Below, one piece after another: positions 17,284 to 25,536 of a stretch of DNA of 64,000 bases (its first letter is position 1; every line of letters begins with the position of its first letter). The notes under the pieces were generated by a model that was given only the letters and a program-made list of their open reading frames with translations, made no database searches and was not told where the DNA came from. The translations under genes and the position numbers were made by a program. The stretch lies in NCBI GenBank assembly GCA_009929215.1, contig SAAX01000002.1, forward strand, positions 1 through 64,000, given 5' to 3'. The DNA comes from Deltaproteobacteria bacterium (GTDB taxonomy: Bacteria; Desulfobacterota; Desulfovibrionia; Desulfovibrionales; Desulfovibrionaceae).

Positions 17284-18173
17284 ATTTCGCCTACTACCCC
17301 GGCTGCTCTGCCAGGGGGTCTTCTAAAGATTACGAAATGTCCACTCAGGCTGTGTGCAAAGCCCTGGACATGAGGCTTGTGGACATTCCCGACTGGAACT
17401 GCTGTGGCTCTACCCCGGCCCATGCCGTGGATACGGAACTTTCTGCCGCGCTGTGCGTACGCAATCTTGACATTGCCGCCCAGCAAAAGGCCGAGGTGCT
17501 GCTGACGCCCTGCCCCAGCTGTCTTTCAAACCTGCGCATGGCTGCCAAGCGCATGGAAAACCCCGCCTTCCGCAGCCGGGTTGACGAGCTGCTCGACGGC
17601 CCCTCGGCCAAGCAGTTTCCGCCTGTCACCTCCGTCATGCAGGGTATTGCCGCACAGATGGACATGGACGCCGTTGCCGCCCGCGTGCGCCAGAGCCTCA
17701 AGGGGCTCAAGCTCGTGGCCTACTACGGCTGCCTCATGAGCCGCCCGGCGGAAATTATGAACTTTGGCGACCCGGAAAACCCCACGCTGATGGAAGAAAT
17801 GATGTCTGCCTGCGGTGCAGAGATGCTCGATTTTCCGCTCAAGACTGCCTGCTGCGGCGCGTCCTTTGGCATCCCCGAGCGCCCCATGACGGCCAAGAAT
17901 TCGGGCCGCATCCTTGAGCTGGCCACCCGCCTTGGCGCAGACGCCATTGTGGTGGCTTGCCCGCTCTGCCAGATGAACCTTGACCTGCGTCAGGATCAGG
18001 CCAGCGCAGCCTTGGATACCAAGTTCCGCATGCCGGTGCTCTACTTTACCCAGATGATGGGCATTGCCTTTGGTCTGCCCGAAGAAGAGCTGGGCCTGAA
18101 CAAGCTGTGCGTGAGCCCCAACGGCCTTATGCGCAAGCTCGACGAACTGCGCCGCGCTGAAGGAGGCAGGTAA
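17280..18173 (+). CDS. hdrB: HdrB-like subunit with two CCG domains
   Basis: HdrB is the disulfide-reducing subunit carrying noncubane [4Fe-4S] clusters bound by CCG domains. The 297 residues show both: DWNCCGSTPAHA near residue 41 with CPSC near 79, and KTACCGASFG near 196 with CPLC near 230. The start overlaps the hdrC stop by four bases and its stop overlaps the hdrA start by one (TAATG), so the three are translationally coupled. Confidence 0.93.
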   Translation: MNFAYYPGCSARGSSKDYEMSTQAVCKALDMRLVDIPDWNCCGSTPAHAVDTELSAALCVRNLDIAAQQKAEVLLTPCPSCLSNLRMAAKRMENPAFRSRVDELLDGPSAKQFPPVTSVMQGIAAQMDMDAVAARVRQSLKGLKLVAYYGCLMSRPAEIMNFGDPENPTLMEEMMSACGAEMLDFPLKTACCGASFGIPERPMTAKNSGRILELATRLGADAIVVACPLCQMNLDLRQDQASAALDTKFRMPVLYFTQMMGIAFGLPEEELGLNKLCVSPNGLMRKLDELRRAEGGR

Positions 18174-20134
18174 TGAGAATAGGCGTCTTTATCTGCCACT
18201 GCGGCAGCAATATCGCCGGAACTGTTGACTGCGCCAAGGTGGCGGCCATTGCCCGTACCTACCCCGACGTGGTCTATGCCGACGACCCCATGTACACCTG
18301 CGCCGAGCCGGGCCAGGCGGCCATTGAAGCGGCCATCCACGAGCACAAGCTCGACGGCGTGGTTGTTGCCTCGTGCTCGCCCCGCATGCACGAGCCCACC
18401 TTCCGCCGCACGGTGGAACGCGCTGGTCTCAACCGCTACATGCTTGAAATGGCCAATATCCGCGAGCACGTTTCGTGGATCGGCAAGGACATGGAAGCCA
18501 ACACAAACAAGGCTGCCGAACTGGTACAGCTGGCGGTGGAAAAGCTGCGCAACAACAAGCCCCTTGTGGCCAAGAGTTTTGACGTCAACAAGCGCGTGCT
18601 GGTCATTGGCGGCGGCGTTGCCGGTATTCAGGCGGCGCTTGACTGCGCCGACGGCGGCGTGCCCGTTGTGCTGGTAGAGCGCGATGCCACCATTGGCGGC
18701 AAGATGGCCAAGCTCGACAAGACCTTCCCCACCGTAGACTGCTCGGCCTGTATTCTCGGCCCCAAGATGGTGGACGTGGCCCAGCACTCCAACATCACGC
18801 TGTATGCTTATTCCGAAGTGGAAGACATTTCGGGCTATGTGGGCAACTTTACGGTCAAAATCCGCAAACGCACCACCTATGTGGACTGGAACCTGTGCAC
18901 GGGTTGCGGTGCCTGCACCGAAAAATGCCCGGCCAAAAAAACGCCCGACACCTTCAATGAACTGACGGGCACGACCACGGCCATCACCATTGCCTTTCCG
19001 CAGGCCATTCCCAAAAAGGCCGTCATTAATCCGCAGTTCTGCCGCCAGCTCATCAAGGGTAAATGCGGCGTATGCGCCAAGGTGTGCCCCACCGGGGCCA
19101 TCAAGTATGACATGGAAGATGAGATCATCACCGAAGAAGTGGGCAGCATTGTTGCCGCCACCGGTTACGATCTTATGGACTGGACGGTGTACAAGGAATA
19201 CGGCGGCGGAGCCTACCCCGACGTTATCACCTCTTTGCAGTACGAGCGTCTGCTCTCCGCATCCGGCCCCACGGGCGGTCATGTGAAGCGCCCCTCTGAC
19301 GGCAGGGAACCCAAGAACATCGTCTTTGTGCAGTGCGTGGGCTCGCGCGATAAATCCGTGGGCCGTCCCTACTGCTCCGGCTTCTGCTGCATGTACACGG
19401 CCAAGCAGGCCATTCTGACCAAGGACCATATTCCCGATTCCAAGTCCTTTGTCTTCTACATGGACATCCGCGCTCCAGGGAAGATGTACGACGAGTTTAC
19501 CCGCCGTGCCATGGAAGAATACGGCACGGAATACATCCGTGGCCGCGTGTCGCAGATTTACCCCGACGGCAACGGCCAGATGACGGTCATGGGCGTGGAC
19601 ACCCTTTTGGGTCAACCTGTTGAAATCAAGGCCGACCTTGTGGTGCTGGCCGTGGGCGTAGAGGCCAGCAAAGGCTCGCCCCAGCTGGCAGAAAAGCTGC
19701 GCATTTCTTACGACAGCTACGGCTTTTTTATGGAAAGCCACGTCAAGCTCAAGCCTGTGGAAACCAATACCGCCGGCGTGTATCTGGCGGGCGTGTGCCA
19801 GGGGGTCAAGGATATTCCCGCCTCTGTGGCCCAGGGTTCCGCCGCTGCGGCCAAGGTGCTTTCGCTCTTCGCCAAAGACAAGCTTGAAAGCGACCCGCAG
19901 ATCGCCCAGGTGGACATCCGCCGTTGCGTCAACTGCGGCAAGTGCATCCGCTGCTGCCCATTTGGAGCCATCAAGGAAGTGGAAATCCGGGGCGAGGGCA
20001 AGGCTCAGGTCATCGAGACCGTGTGCCAGGGCTGCGGCCTGTGTACGTCCACCTGTCCGCAGGGGGCCATCCAGCTTTCACACGCTACTGACAACCAGAT
20101 CCTTGCGGAGGTAAACGCCTTATGCCAGTGCTAA
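18173..20134 (+). CDS. hdrA: HdrA-like bifurcating flavoprotein
   Basis: HdrA holds the FAD at which electrons are bifurcated. The 653-residue protein has the N-terminal IGVFICHCGSNIAG motif and the FAD site VLVIGGGVAGIQAA near 142. The HdrA-type cysteines are in VDCSACILGPK and CSGFCCMYT. A [4Fe-4S] motif CTGCGACTEKCP lies near 243 with CGVCAKVCP near 301. Two more lie at the C-terminus (CVNCGKCIRCCP, CQGCGLCTSTCP). It ends in CQC and overlaps the next gene by 13 bases. Length and motifs are complete. Confidence 0.94.
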   Translation: MRIGVFICHCGSNIAGTVDCAKVAAIARTYPDVVYADDPMYTCAEPGQAAIEAAIHEHKLDGVVVASCSPRMHEPTFRRTVERAGLNRYMLEMANIREHVSWIGKDMEANTNKAAELVQLAVEKLRNNKPLVAKSFDVNKRVLVIGGGVAGIQAALDCADGGVPVVLVERDATIGGKMAKLDKTFPTVDCSACILGPKMVDVAQHSNITLYAYSEVEDISGYVGNFTVKIRKRTTYVDWNLCTGCGACTEKCPAKKTPDTFNELTGTTTAITIAFPQAIPKKAVINPQFCRQLIKGKCGVCAKVCPTGAIKYDMEDEIITEEVGSIVAATGYDLMDWTVYKEYGGGAYPDVITSLQYERLLSASGPTGGHVKRPSDGREPKNIVFVQCVGSRDKSVGRPYCSGFCCMYTAKQAILTKDHIPDSKSFVFYMDIRAPGKMYDEFTRRAMEEYGTEYIRGRVSQIYPDGNGQMTVMGVDTLLGQPVEIKADLVVLAVGVEASKGSPQLAEKLRISYDSYGFFMESHVKLKPVETNTAGVYLAGVCQGVKDIPASVAQGSAAAAKVLSLFAKDKLESDPQIAQVDIRRCVNCGKCIRCCPFGAIKEVEIRGEGKAQVIETVCQGCGLCTSTCPQGAIQLSHATDNQILAEVNALCQC

Positions 20135-21570
20135 ACGGCAAAGAACTGAGAATTGTAGGTTTTCTCTGCAACTGGTGTTCGTATGGCGGCGCGGATACTG
20201 CCGGTGTGGCCCGCGCCACCCAGCCCACAGACCTGCGCGTCATCCGTGTTCCCTGCTCGGGCCGCATCGACCCGCTGTTCATCGTCAAGGCGCTGCTCAA
20301 CGGCGCGGACGGCGTGCTGGTTTCTGGCTGCCACCCGCGTGACTGTCACTATGCTGCGGGCAACTTTTACGCCCGCCGCCGCCTTGAGGTGCTCAAGCAG
20401 TTTTTGCCCGTGCTGGGCATTGACGAACGCCGCTTTGAATACACATGGGTTTCGGCATCCGAAGGCCAGCGCTGGCAACAGGTGGTTACGGTCTTTACCG
20501 ACCGCATCCACAAGCTCGGCCCTGCGCCCAAGTTTGAAGACCCCGAACCGCTGCTCAAAATCGCCGACATGGCGCTGACCTCGTTGCGCTCCCTCGGCAC
20601 TGGGCAAAACGCCGCCCTTGCCGAACTCAAGGAAGCCATCAAGGCCAAGCTGCCCGAGCTCGACTGCGTGCTGGGCTGGCAGCAGGGCTACGACGAGGCC
20701 CATACCGTGCCCCTGTTCATGAAGACCCCCGAGGACGTGGACAAGCTGGTGTGGGGGCCCTTTAACGTCAACAATCCTGCCGTGTACCTGCCCTCGTTCA
20801 AGGGCAAGAAGGTGGGCATTGTGGTCAAGGGCTGCGATTCGCGCTCGGTGGTCGAGCTGTTGCAGGAAAACCTGATCCGCCGCGAGGACGTGACCGTCTT
20901 TGCCCTGCCCTGCGAGGGCACGCTGGACATGGCCCGCGTCAATCAGGATCTGGGCCGCTACACCAAGATTGACGGCGTGAGCTACGACGAGGCCGGTGTT
21001 ACCATCACCGCCGACGGCAAGGCCCACCGCTTCTGCATGACAGACTACGCCCAGGGCAAGTGCTACGGCTGCACCACGCCTTCTGCCGTGCTGGCTGACA
21101 CCCTGCTGGGCCAGCCCGTCAAGGTGGACGGCGCAGCGGGTACCCCGCCGGAACTGGCCCTGCTCGATTCCATGACCCTGGACGAGCGGCTTGCCTTCTG
21201 GCGCGGCCAGATGGACCGCTGCCTGCGCTGCTACGCCTGCCGCAATGCCTGCCCCATGTGCGTATGCCGCGATTACTGCGTATCAGACAGCCGCGACCCG
21301 CACTGGATGACGCAGGAAGACAGCGCCAAGGAAAAACTCTTCTTCCAGACCATCCACGCCATGCACCTGGCTGGCCGCTGCACCGGCTGCGGCGAATGCC
21401 AGCGCGCCTGCCCCGTGGGCATTCCCATTCTGGCCCTGCGCCAGCAGATTGCCCGCGCTGTGGCCCAGCTTTTTGACGGCTACCAGCCCGGCCTCAACCC
21501 GGACGATGTGCCGCCCCTGCTGGGCTATGAAGTGGTTGAAAAGAACATTCACGAGAGGGACTGGAAATGA
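20122..21570 (+). CDS. flxCD: FlxD-FlxC fusion: MvhD-like domain joined to iron-sulfur subunit
   Basis: Residues 1-135 are MvhD-like (CNWCSYGGADTAG, RVPCSGRIDP, VSGCHPRDCHY), the FlxD part that contacts HdrA. Residues 180-482 look like FlxC. They have GCDSRSVVEL and LPCEGT of the FrhB/HydB type, then CLRCYACRNACPMC and CTGCGECQRACPVG [4Fe-4S] motifs. In D. vulgaris these are, as I recall, two genes; here the frame is continuous. A GGAGG site ten bases before the ATG lies inside hdrA. Its stop overlaps the flxB start by four bases. The symbol is descriptive. Confidence 0.82.
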   Translation: MPVLNGKELRIVGFLCNWCSYGGADTAGVARATQPTDLRVIRVPCSGRIDPLFIVKALLNGADGVLVSGCHPRDCHYAAGNFYARRRLEVLKQFLPVLGIDERRFEYTWVSASEGQRWQQVVTVFTDRIHKLGPAPKFEDPEPLLKIADMALTSLRSLGTGQNAALAELKEAIKAKLPELDCVLGWQQGYDEAHTVPLFMKTPEDVDKLVWGPFNVNNPAVYLPSFKGKKVGIVVKGCDSRSVVELLQENLIRREDVTVFALPCEGTLDMARVNQDLGRYTKIDGVSYDEAGVTITADGKAHRFCMTDYAQGKCYGCTTPSAVLADTLLGQPVKVDGAAGTPPELALLDSMTLDERLAFWRGQMDRCLRCYACRNACPMCVCRDYCVSDSRDPHWMTQEDSAKEKLFFQTIHAMHLAGRCTGCGECQRACPVGIPILALRQQIARAVAQLFDGYQPGLNPDDVPPLLGYEVVEKNIHERDWK

Positions 21571-22652
21571 GCACGATACGCTTTGTAACACCCGACGGCC
21601 TGCCCGCGTTTCTTGCCTACCTCTCGCAGAATGGCCGCCGCGTGCTTGTGCCTGTAGAAAAGCCCGCCAACAAGCGCTCTGTGGTTTTTGAGCCCTGGCA
21701 AGAAGGCAAGCCCTTTACCATGGAAAAGGCCACCGTGCCCGCCAAGGAGGCCGTGCTGCCCCAGTGCGAGACCTTGGTGCGCTACAAAAAAACCAAGGAT
21801 CCTGATAACCTCGAACGCGTCACCATGAGCCTGGACGACAAGCCCGAGGCCCAACCCACTGTGGTTTTTGCCTGCCGCCCCTGCGACGCACGCGGCTATG
21901 TCGTACTTGACCGCCCCTACCTCAAGGGCCCCTACGCCGACCCCTACTACAAGGCCCGGCGCGATCAGCTTGCAGTGGTTACGCTCACCTGCGGCAGCGG
22001 CTGCAACACCTGTTTCTGCCACTGGGTTGGCGGCGGCCCAACCTCGCCCGAAGGCTCGGACGTGCTCATGACCGAGATCGAGGGCGGCTATGTGCTGCAA
22101 GCCATCACGCCCAAGGGTGAGGAGCTGCTGGCCAATTCTTCGCTTGCCGAAGGGGCCGAGCTGTTTCACAAGGCCGAAGCCGCGCGCAAAGAAGCCTGGG
22201 CCAGCCTTGTGCCTGCCCCCGATATCAAGAGCGCACCCGAAAAGGTGGCTGTCCGCTTTACTGACACGCAGTTCTGGCAGGATCAGACAGACCGCTGTAT
22301 CTCCTGCGGGGCCTGCACCTACTTTTGTCCCACCTGTTACTGCTTCACCATCACCGACGAGGGCGAAGGACTGAGCGAAAAGGGCGGACGCCGCCTGCGC
22401 AGCTGGGACAACTGCATGTCCTCGCTGTTCACGCGTGAGGCCAGCGGCCATAACCCGCGCATGCTCAAGGCATTTCGCATGCGCAACCGCGTGTCGCACA
22501 AGTACTCCACCTATCCTGAAAACTGGGGCTCGTTCTCGTGCAGCGGCTGTGGCCGATGCATCAGCAATTGCCCCGTCTGCGTGGATATCCGCGCCATCGT
22601 GCTGGCAGCCATTGATGACGGCAACGATGACAAGAAGTCCACGGACAAGTAG
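21567..22652 (+). CDS. flxB: FlxB-like iron-sulfur subunit
   Basis: This 361-residue protein resembles the beta subunit of sulfhydrogenases. It has an N-terminal domain with CRPCDARGY and CGSGCNTCFCHW, then two [4Fe-4S] motifs (CISCGACTYFCPTC near 252 and CSGCGRCISNCPVC near 326). It should pass electrons between the NADH-oxidising FlxA and the FlxCD/Hdr subunits. The protein is soluble. It overlaps the preceding gene by ATGA and lies 8 bases before flxA. Confidence 0.88.
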   Translation: MSTIRFVTPDGLPAFLAYLSQNGRRVLVPVEKPANKRSVVFEPWQEGKPFTMEKATVPAKEAVLPQCETLVRYKKTKDPDNLERVTMSLDDKPEAQPTVVFACRPCDARGYVVLDRPYLKGPYADPYYKARRDQLAVVTLTCGSGCNTCFCHWVGGGPTSPEGSDVLMTEIEGGYVLQAITPKGEELLANSSLAEGAELFHKAEAARKEAWASLVPAPDIKSAPEKVAVRFTDTQFWQDQTDRCISCGACTYFCPTCYCFTITDEGEGLSEKGGRRLRSWDNCMSSLFTREASGHNPRMLKAFRMRNRVSHKYSTYPENWGSFSCSGCGRCISNCPVCVDIRAIVLAAIDDGNDDKKSTDK

Positions 22653-22660
22653 GAGCAGAC

Positions 22661-23674
22661 ATGGCCACCAAAAAAACTACCGACAAAACTACCGCACCCA
22701 AGTCTGCCCCTGAAAAGGCCGCAGCCAAGGCAGAAGCGGTTGTGGAAACCAAGCCCGCAGCCGCTGCCAAACCAGCCGCCAAGCCGGGCCTCAAGCCTGC
22801 GCCCGACGGCGGCATGCTGCGCGAAATAACCGCCCGTCCCATGATGCAGGGCAACCCCTACCTGCCCATGGCCGCCACCGTGGCCGAGGTTATTCAGGAA
22901 ACGGGCAACATCAAAACCCTGCGCGTGGTGCTCGACGACGAACAGGCCATGAAGTCCTTTACCTACGAGCCCGGCCAGGTGGGCCAGCTCTCGGTATTCG
23001 GCGCTGGCGAATCCACCTTTGTTATCAACTCGCCGCCCTCGCAAAAGAACTACCTTCAGTTCTCTGTCATGCAGGCGGGCGAGGTTACATCGGCCATCCA
23101 CCGCCTGTCGCCCGGCGACAAGGTGGGAGTGCGCGCCCCCCTGGGCAACCACTTTCCCTACGCCAACTGGAAGGGCAAGGACATCTTCTTTGTGGGCGGC
23201 GGCATCGGCATGGCGCCCATCCGCACCATCATGCTGCACGTGCTGGAACACCGCGCCGACTTTGGCAAGGTGAGCCTGCTCTACGGCGCACGCTCCCCGC
23301 GCGACATGGCCTTTAGCTATGAAACGGAAGACTGGCTGCGCCGTGATGATCTGGACTGCACCCTGTGCATCGACGCCCCCTTTGACGGCTGGCCGCACAA
23401 GGTGGGCCTGATCCCCAACGTGCTGCTTGAACTGAACCCCGATCCCAAAAACTGCGTGGCCGTGCTTTGCGGCCCGCCCATCATGATCAAGTTTACGGTG
23501 CAGGCCCTGCAAAAACTCAATTTTGCGCCTGAAAACATCGTGACGACGCTTGAAAAACGCATGAAGTGCGGCGTCGGCATCTGTGGCCGCTGCAACATCG
23601 GCGGCCGCTACGTGTGCGTGGACGGCCCCGTGTTCACCTGGCAGGAACTGCAGGATCTGCCGCCGGAACTGTAA
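22661..23674 (+). CDS. flxA: FlxA-like NAD(P)H:flavin oxidoreductase subunit
   Basis: FlxA is the NADH-reacting FAD subunit of the complex. After a 50-residue Lys/Ala/Pro-rich tail it shows a ferredoxin-reductase fold. The FAD loop is FVINSPPS, the NAD site is FVGGGIGMAP near residue 184, and CGPPIMI is near 271. A C-terminal [2Fe-2S] motif (CGVGICGRCNIGGRYVC) is of the PyrK/HydG type. The low-complexity N-terminal tail is unusual and may be a disordered linker. It is the last gene of the operon. Confidence 0.9.
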   Translation: MATKKTTDKTTAPKSAPEKAAAKAEAVVETKPAAAAKPAAKPGLKPAPDGGMLREITARPMMQGNPYLPMAATVAEVIQETGNIKTLRVVLDDEQAMKSFTYEPGQVGQLSVFGAGESTFVINSPPSQKNYLQFSVMQAGEVTSAIHRLSPGDKVGVRAPLGNHFPYANWKGKDIFFVGGGIGMAPIRTIMLHVLEHRADFGKVSLLYGARSPRDMAFSYETEDWLRRDDLDCTLCIDAPFDGWPHKVGLIPNVLLELNPDPKNCVAVLCGPPIMIKFTVQALQKLNFAPENIVTTLEKRMKCGVGICGRCNIGGRYVCVDGPVFTWQELQDLPPEL

Positions 23675-23679
23675 CAGCG

Positions 23680-23693
23680 TGCGGCATGCCGCA
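23680..23693. repeat. 14-bp perfect palindrome after flxA
   Basis: TGCGGCATGCCGCA follows the flxA stop by a few bases. No T-run follows, so it is not a standard terminator. It may stabilise the 3' end. Confidence 0.4.
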
Positions 23694-23870
23694 TGCTGCA
23701 TTTGCGGGGGGCTCTGTGCTTGCCACTGGCAGCAGGGAGCCTCCCGCTCTTATTGTCCACGCCCGCATCTGTACCGCCTTGCACCCGAGTCTGACCGGCA
23801 CAAAAACGGCAGTTGACAGGGCCGTCAGTGTGGGTCAAGGAAGTACAACACTTTCTTCAAGGGAGTATTC

Positions 23871-24410
23871 ATGAAAAATATGCTCATTCTCTGTTGCCTG
23901 ATGCTTGGACTGCCTGTGGCTGTTCAGGCCGGTAACGACAAGATCGACCCCTCTGCCTATGTCTGCGCCGAACTCGTCACCCAGCCCATCGCCGAAGGCG
24001 GCCAGCCGCCCATTTTTGAAGGTCTGCAAATCGATGGCTATGTGAGCGCCAAGATGGGCAACCCCATTGCCGACCCCGAAACCCTCGCCCCCATGCTGGG
24101 CCAGGTGTACGCCGCCTGCCAGGTTGACCCCACCAAGAAGGTTGCCACCGCGTGGGAAGAAGCCCGCAAGACCTTTCCTGTGGATACCGCAAGCACCTGG
24201 CGTGCCGACAAAACCCTGTGCAAGGATTACACCGCCAATCCCGACGACGGCAGCGGTTTTGTGATCTGGCTTGACGGCTACAACCGTGGCAAAAGCGGCA
24301 AGTCCGAATCGGTGCTGGTCAACGACGACACGCTCAAGACCTACCTTGATGCCTGCGCCAAAAAGCCCGATGCCCTCATGCTCGACGTGCTGGCTGAAAG
24401 CGCAAAATAA
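23871..24410 (+). CDS. Periplasmic protein with two HdeA-like repeats
   Basis: The 179-residue protein has a signal peptide (cleavage near VQA-GN). The mature part splits into two similar halves. Each has a cysteine near its start (YVCAEL, TLCKDY), a central Gly-Tyr (IDGYVSAK, LDGYNRGK) and a second cysteine followed by lysines and prolines (ACQVDPTKK, ACAKKPD). This pattern resembles HdeA/HdeB acid-stress chaperones with one disulfide per unit, here duplicated. The assignment is by pattern only. GGGAG precedes the ATG by 6 bases, a TTGACA lies at 23813, and a strong terminator follows. Confidence 0.6.
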   Translation: MKNMLILCCLMLGLPVAVQAGNDKIDPSAYVCAELVTQPIAEGGQPPIFEGLQIDGYVSAKMGNPIADPETLAPMLGQVYAACQVDPTKKVATAWEEARKTFPVDTASTWRADKTLCKDYTANPDDGSGFVIWLDGYNRGKSGKSESVLVNDDTLKTYLDACAKKPDALMLDVLAESAK

Positions 24411-24432
24411 TTTTTTGCAGCCATAATGCAAA

Positions 24433-24472
24433 CAAGGCCGCTGATCCATGTGATCGGCGGCCTTGCTTTTTT
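24433..24472 (+). terminator. Terminator of the HdeA-like gene
   Basis: CAAGGCCGCTGATC (24433-24446) pairs with GATCGGCGGCCTTG (24452-24465) with one G-U pair, followed by CTTTTTT. Confidence 0.9.
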
Positions 24473-24496
24473 ATGGGCTTGCTGCTTTGCTCTGCG

Positions 24497-25432
24497 CTAA
24501 AAAATAACCATGTACAGAGGGATGGTAATCATGGAAAGCAGGGTTGAGAGGCACACGGCCTGCGCGCCAAATTCCGGGTCGGTATGGTAGTGGGCGCTCA
24601 ATATGGCCGCCTGGGCCATGACCGGCAGCGATGCCTGTATAATGAACACCTTGCCCATAAGCGCGGGAACTGGGAAAAAATGCAGAAAACCGCACATGAC
24701 CAGCGGCCCCAGCACCATGCGCCCTAAAATCAGCAGGGACATATCCTTACTGATCCTTATGCTGCGCAAGCCCATATCGTGGATGGTAATGCCAATAAAT
24801 ATCATGGCCAGCGGCGTAGTCAGGTTGCCCAGCGAACGCGCCACGTTTTGCAAAAACTCTGGCAGCTCTACGCCCAGCATGGTCAGGGCGATGCCTGTCA
24901 AAAAGCCCATGAACGGCGGCGAAAACACCTGTAGCAAACGCGTGCGCAAGGGTATGCGGCACTTGTCGTCGGTGATGTCGCAGGTGATGGAATACTGCCC
25001 CACTGTCCAGAAAAATACGGTGCTTGCGGCATAATACAGCAGCACATAAGGCACGGAACTTTCGCCAAACAGGGCCAGATTTACTGGAATACCCACAAAG
25101 ATGGTATTTGAATTGGACACGCTGGCGCAAAACAGGCCAAAGTGCTGCCGCTTGATACGCGCAACCTTGGCAAGAATAACCGCCAGCACAAAGGTCAGCA
25201 CCACAGAGCCCAGCGGCAGCAACGCCCCGCGCGCCAGCATGAGCAGGTCGTTGCGGTGGAACGAGTGCATGATGGTGTACATAAGAAAGGGCGGCAGGGC
25301 TATCTGCGTGATCAGCCTGGGCAGCATGATGCGGGTTTCTGCGCCAAACCAGTTGCGCGCCGCCAGCATAAAGCCCACAAAACCCATGAGCATGAGCCCA
25401 AAAACGCCACCCAGGGCATGCAGAAACGCCAT
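24497..25432 (-). CDS. AEC-family (auxin efflux carrier) transporter
   Basis: This 311-residue membrane protein has about ten hydrophobic spans in the two-repeat pattern of AEC permeases. Family marks include SVSNSNTIFVGIPV near residue 108 in the middle of the first half, and the second-half TTPLAMIFIGITI. Members move small organic anions such as malate or malonate, but the substrate here is unknown. GAGGAAGGA precedes the ATG. It follows ilvD on the same strand but is separated from it by a terminator. Confidence 0.85.
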   Translation of the reverse strand: MAFLHALGGVFGLMLMGFVGFMLAARNWFGAETRIMLPRLITQIALPPFLMYTIMHSFHRNDLLMLARGALLPLGSVVLTFVLAVILAKVARIKRQHFGLFCASVSNSNTIFVGIPVNLALFGESSVPYVLLYYAASTVFFWTVGQYSITCDITDDKCRIPLRTRLLQVFSPPFMGFLTGIALTMLGVELPEFLQNVARSLGNLTTPLAMIFIGITIHDMGLRSIRISKDMSLLILGRMVLGPLVMCGFLHFFPVPALMGKVFIIQASLPVMAQAAILSAHYHTDPEFGAQAVCLSTLLSMITIPLYMVIF

Positions 25433-25470
25433 GTGTCCTTCCTCGCAAACGGCCCACTGCCGAGGGTCAG

Positions 25471-25512
25471 AAAACCCCCACGGGCAAGCATACGCCTTGG
25501 CCCGTGGGGGTT
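25471..25512 (-). terminator. Terminator of ilvD
   Basis: A 13-bp stem (AACCCCCACGGGC at 25473-25485 with its complement at 25500-25512) is followed on the minus strand by TTTT. It lies 24 bases after the ilvD stop. Confidence 0.88.
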
Positions 25513-25536
25513 TTTACTCACTATAGGCAGATACCC

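Noticed and set aside
18041-19741. 566-codon minus-strand frame opposite hdrA
   Set aside because: It is antisense to an intact gene with all HdrA motifs; its composition is that of a shadow frame.
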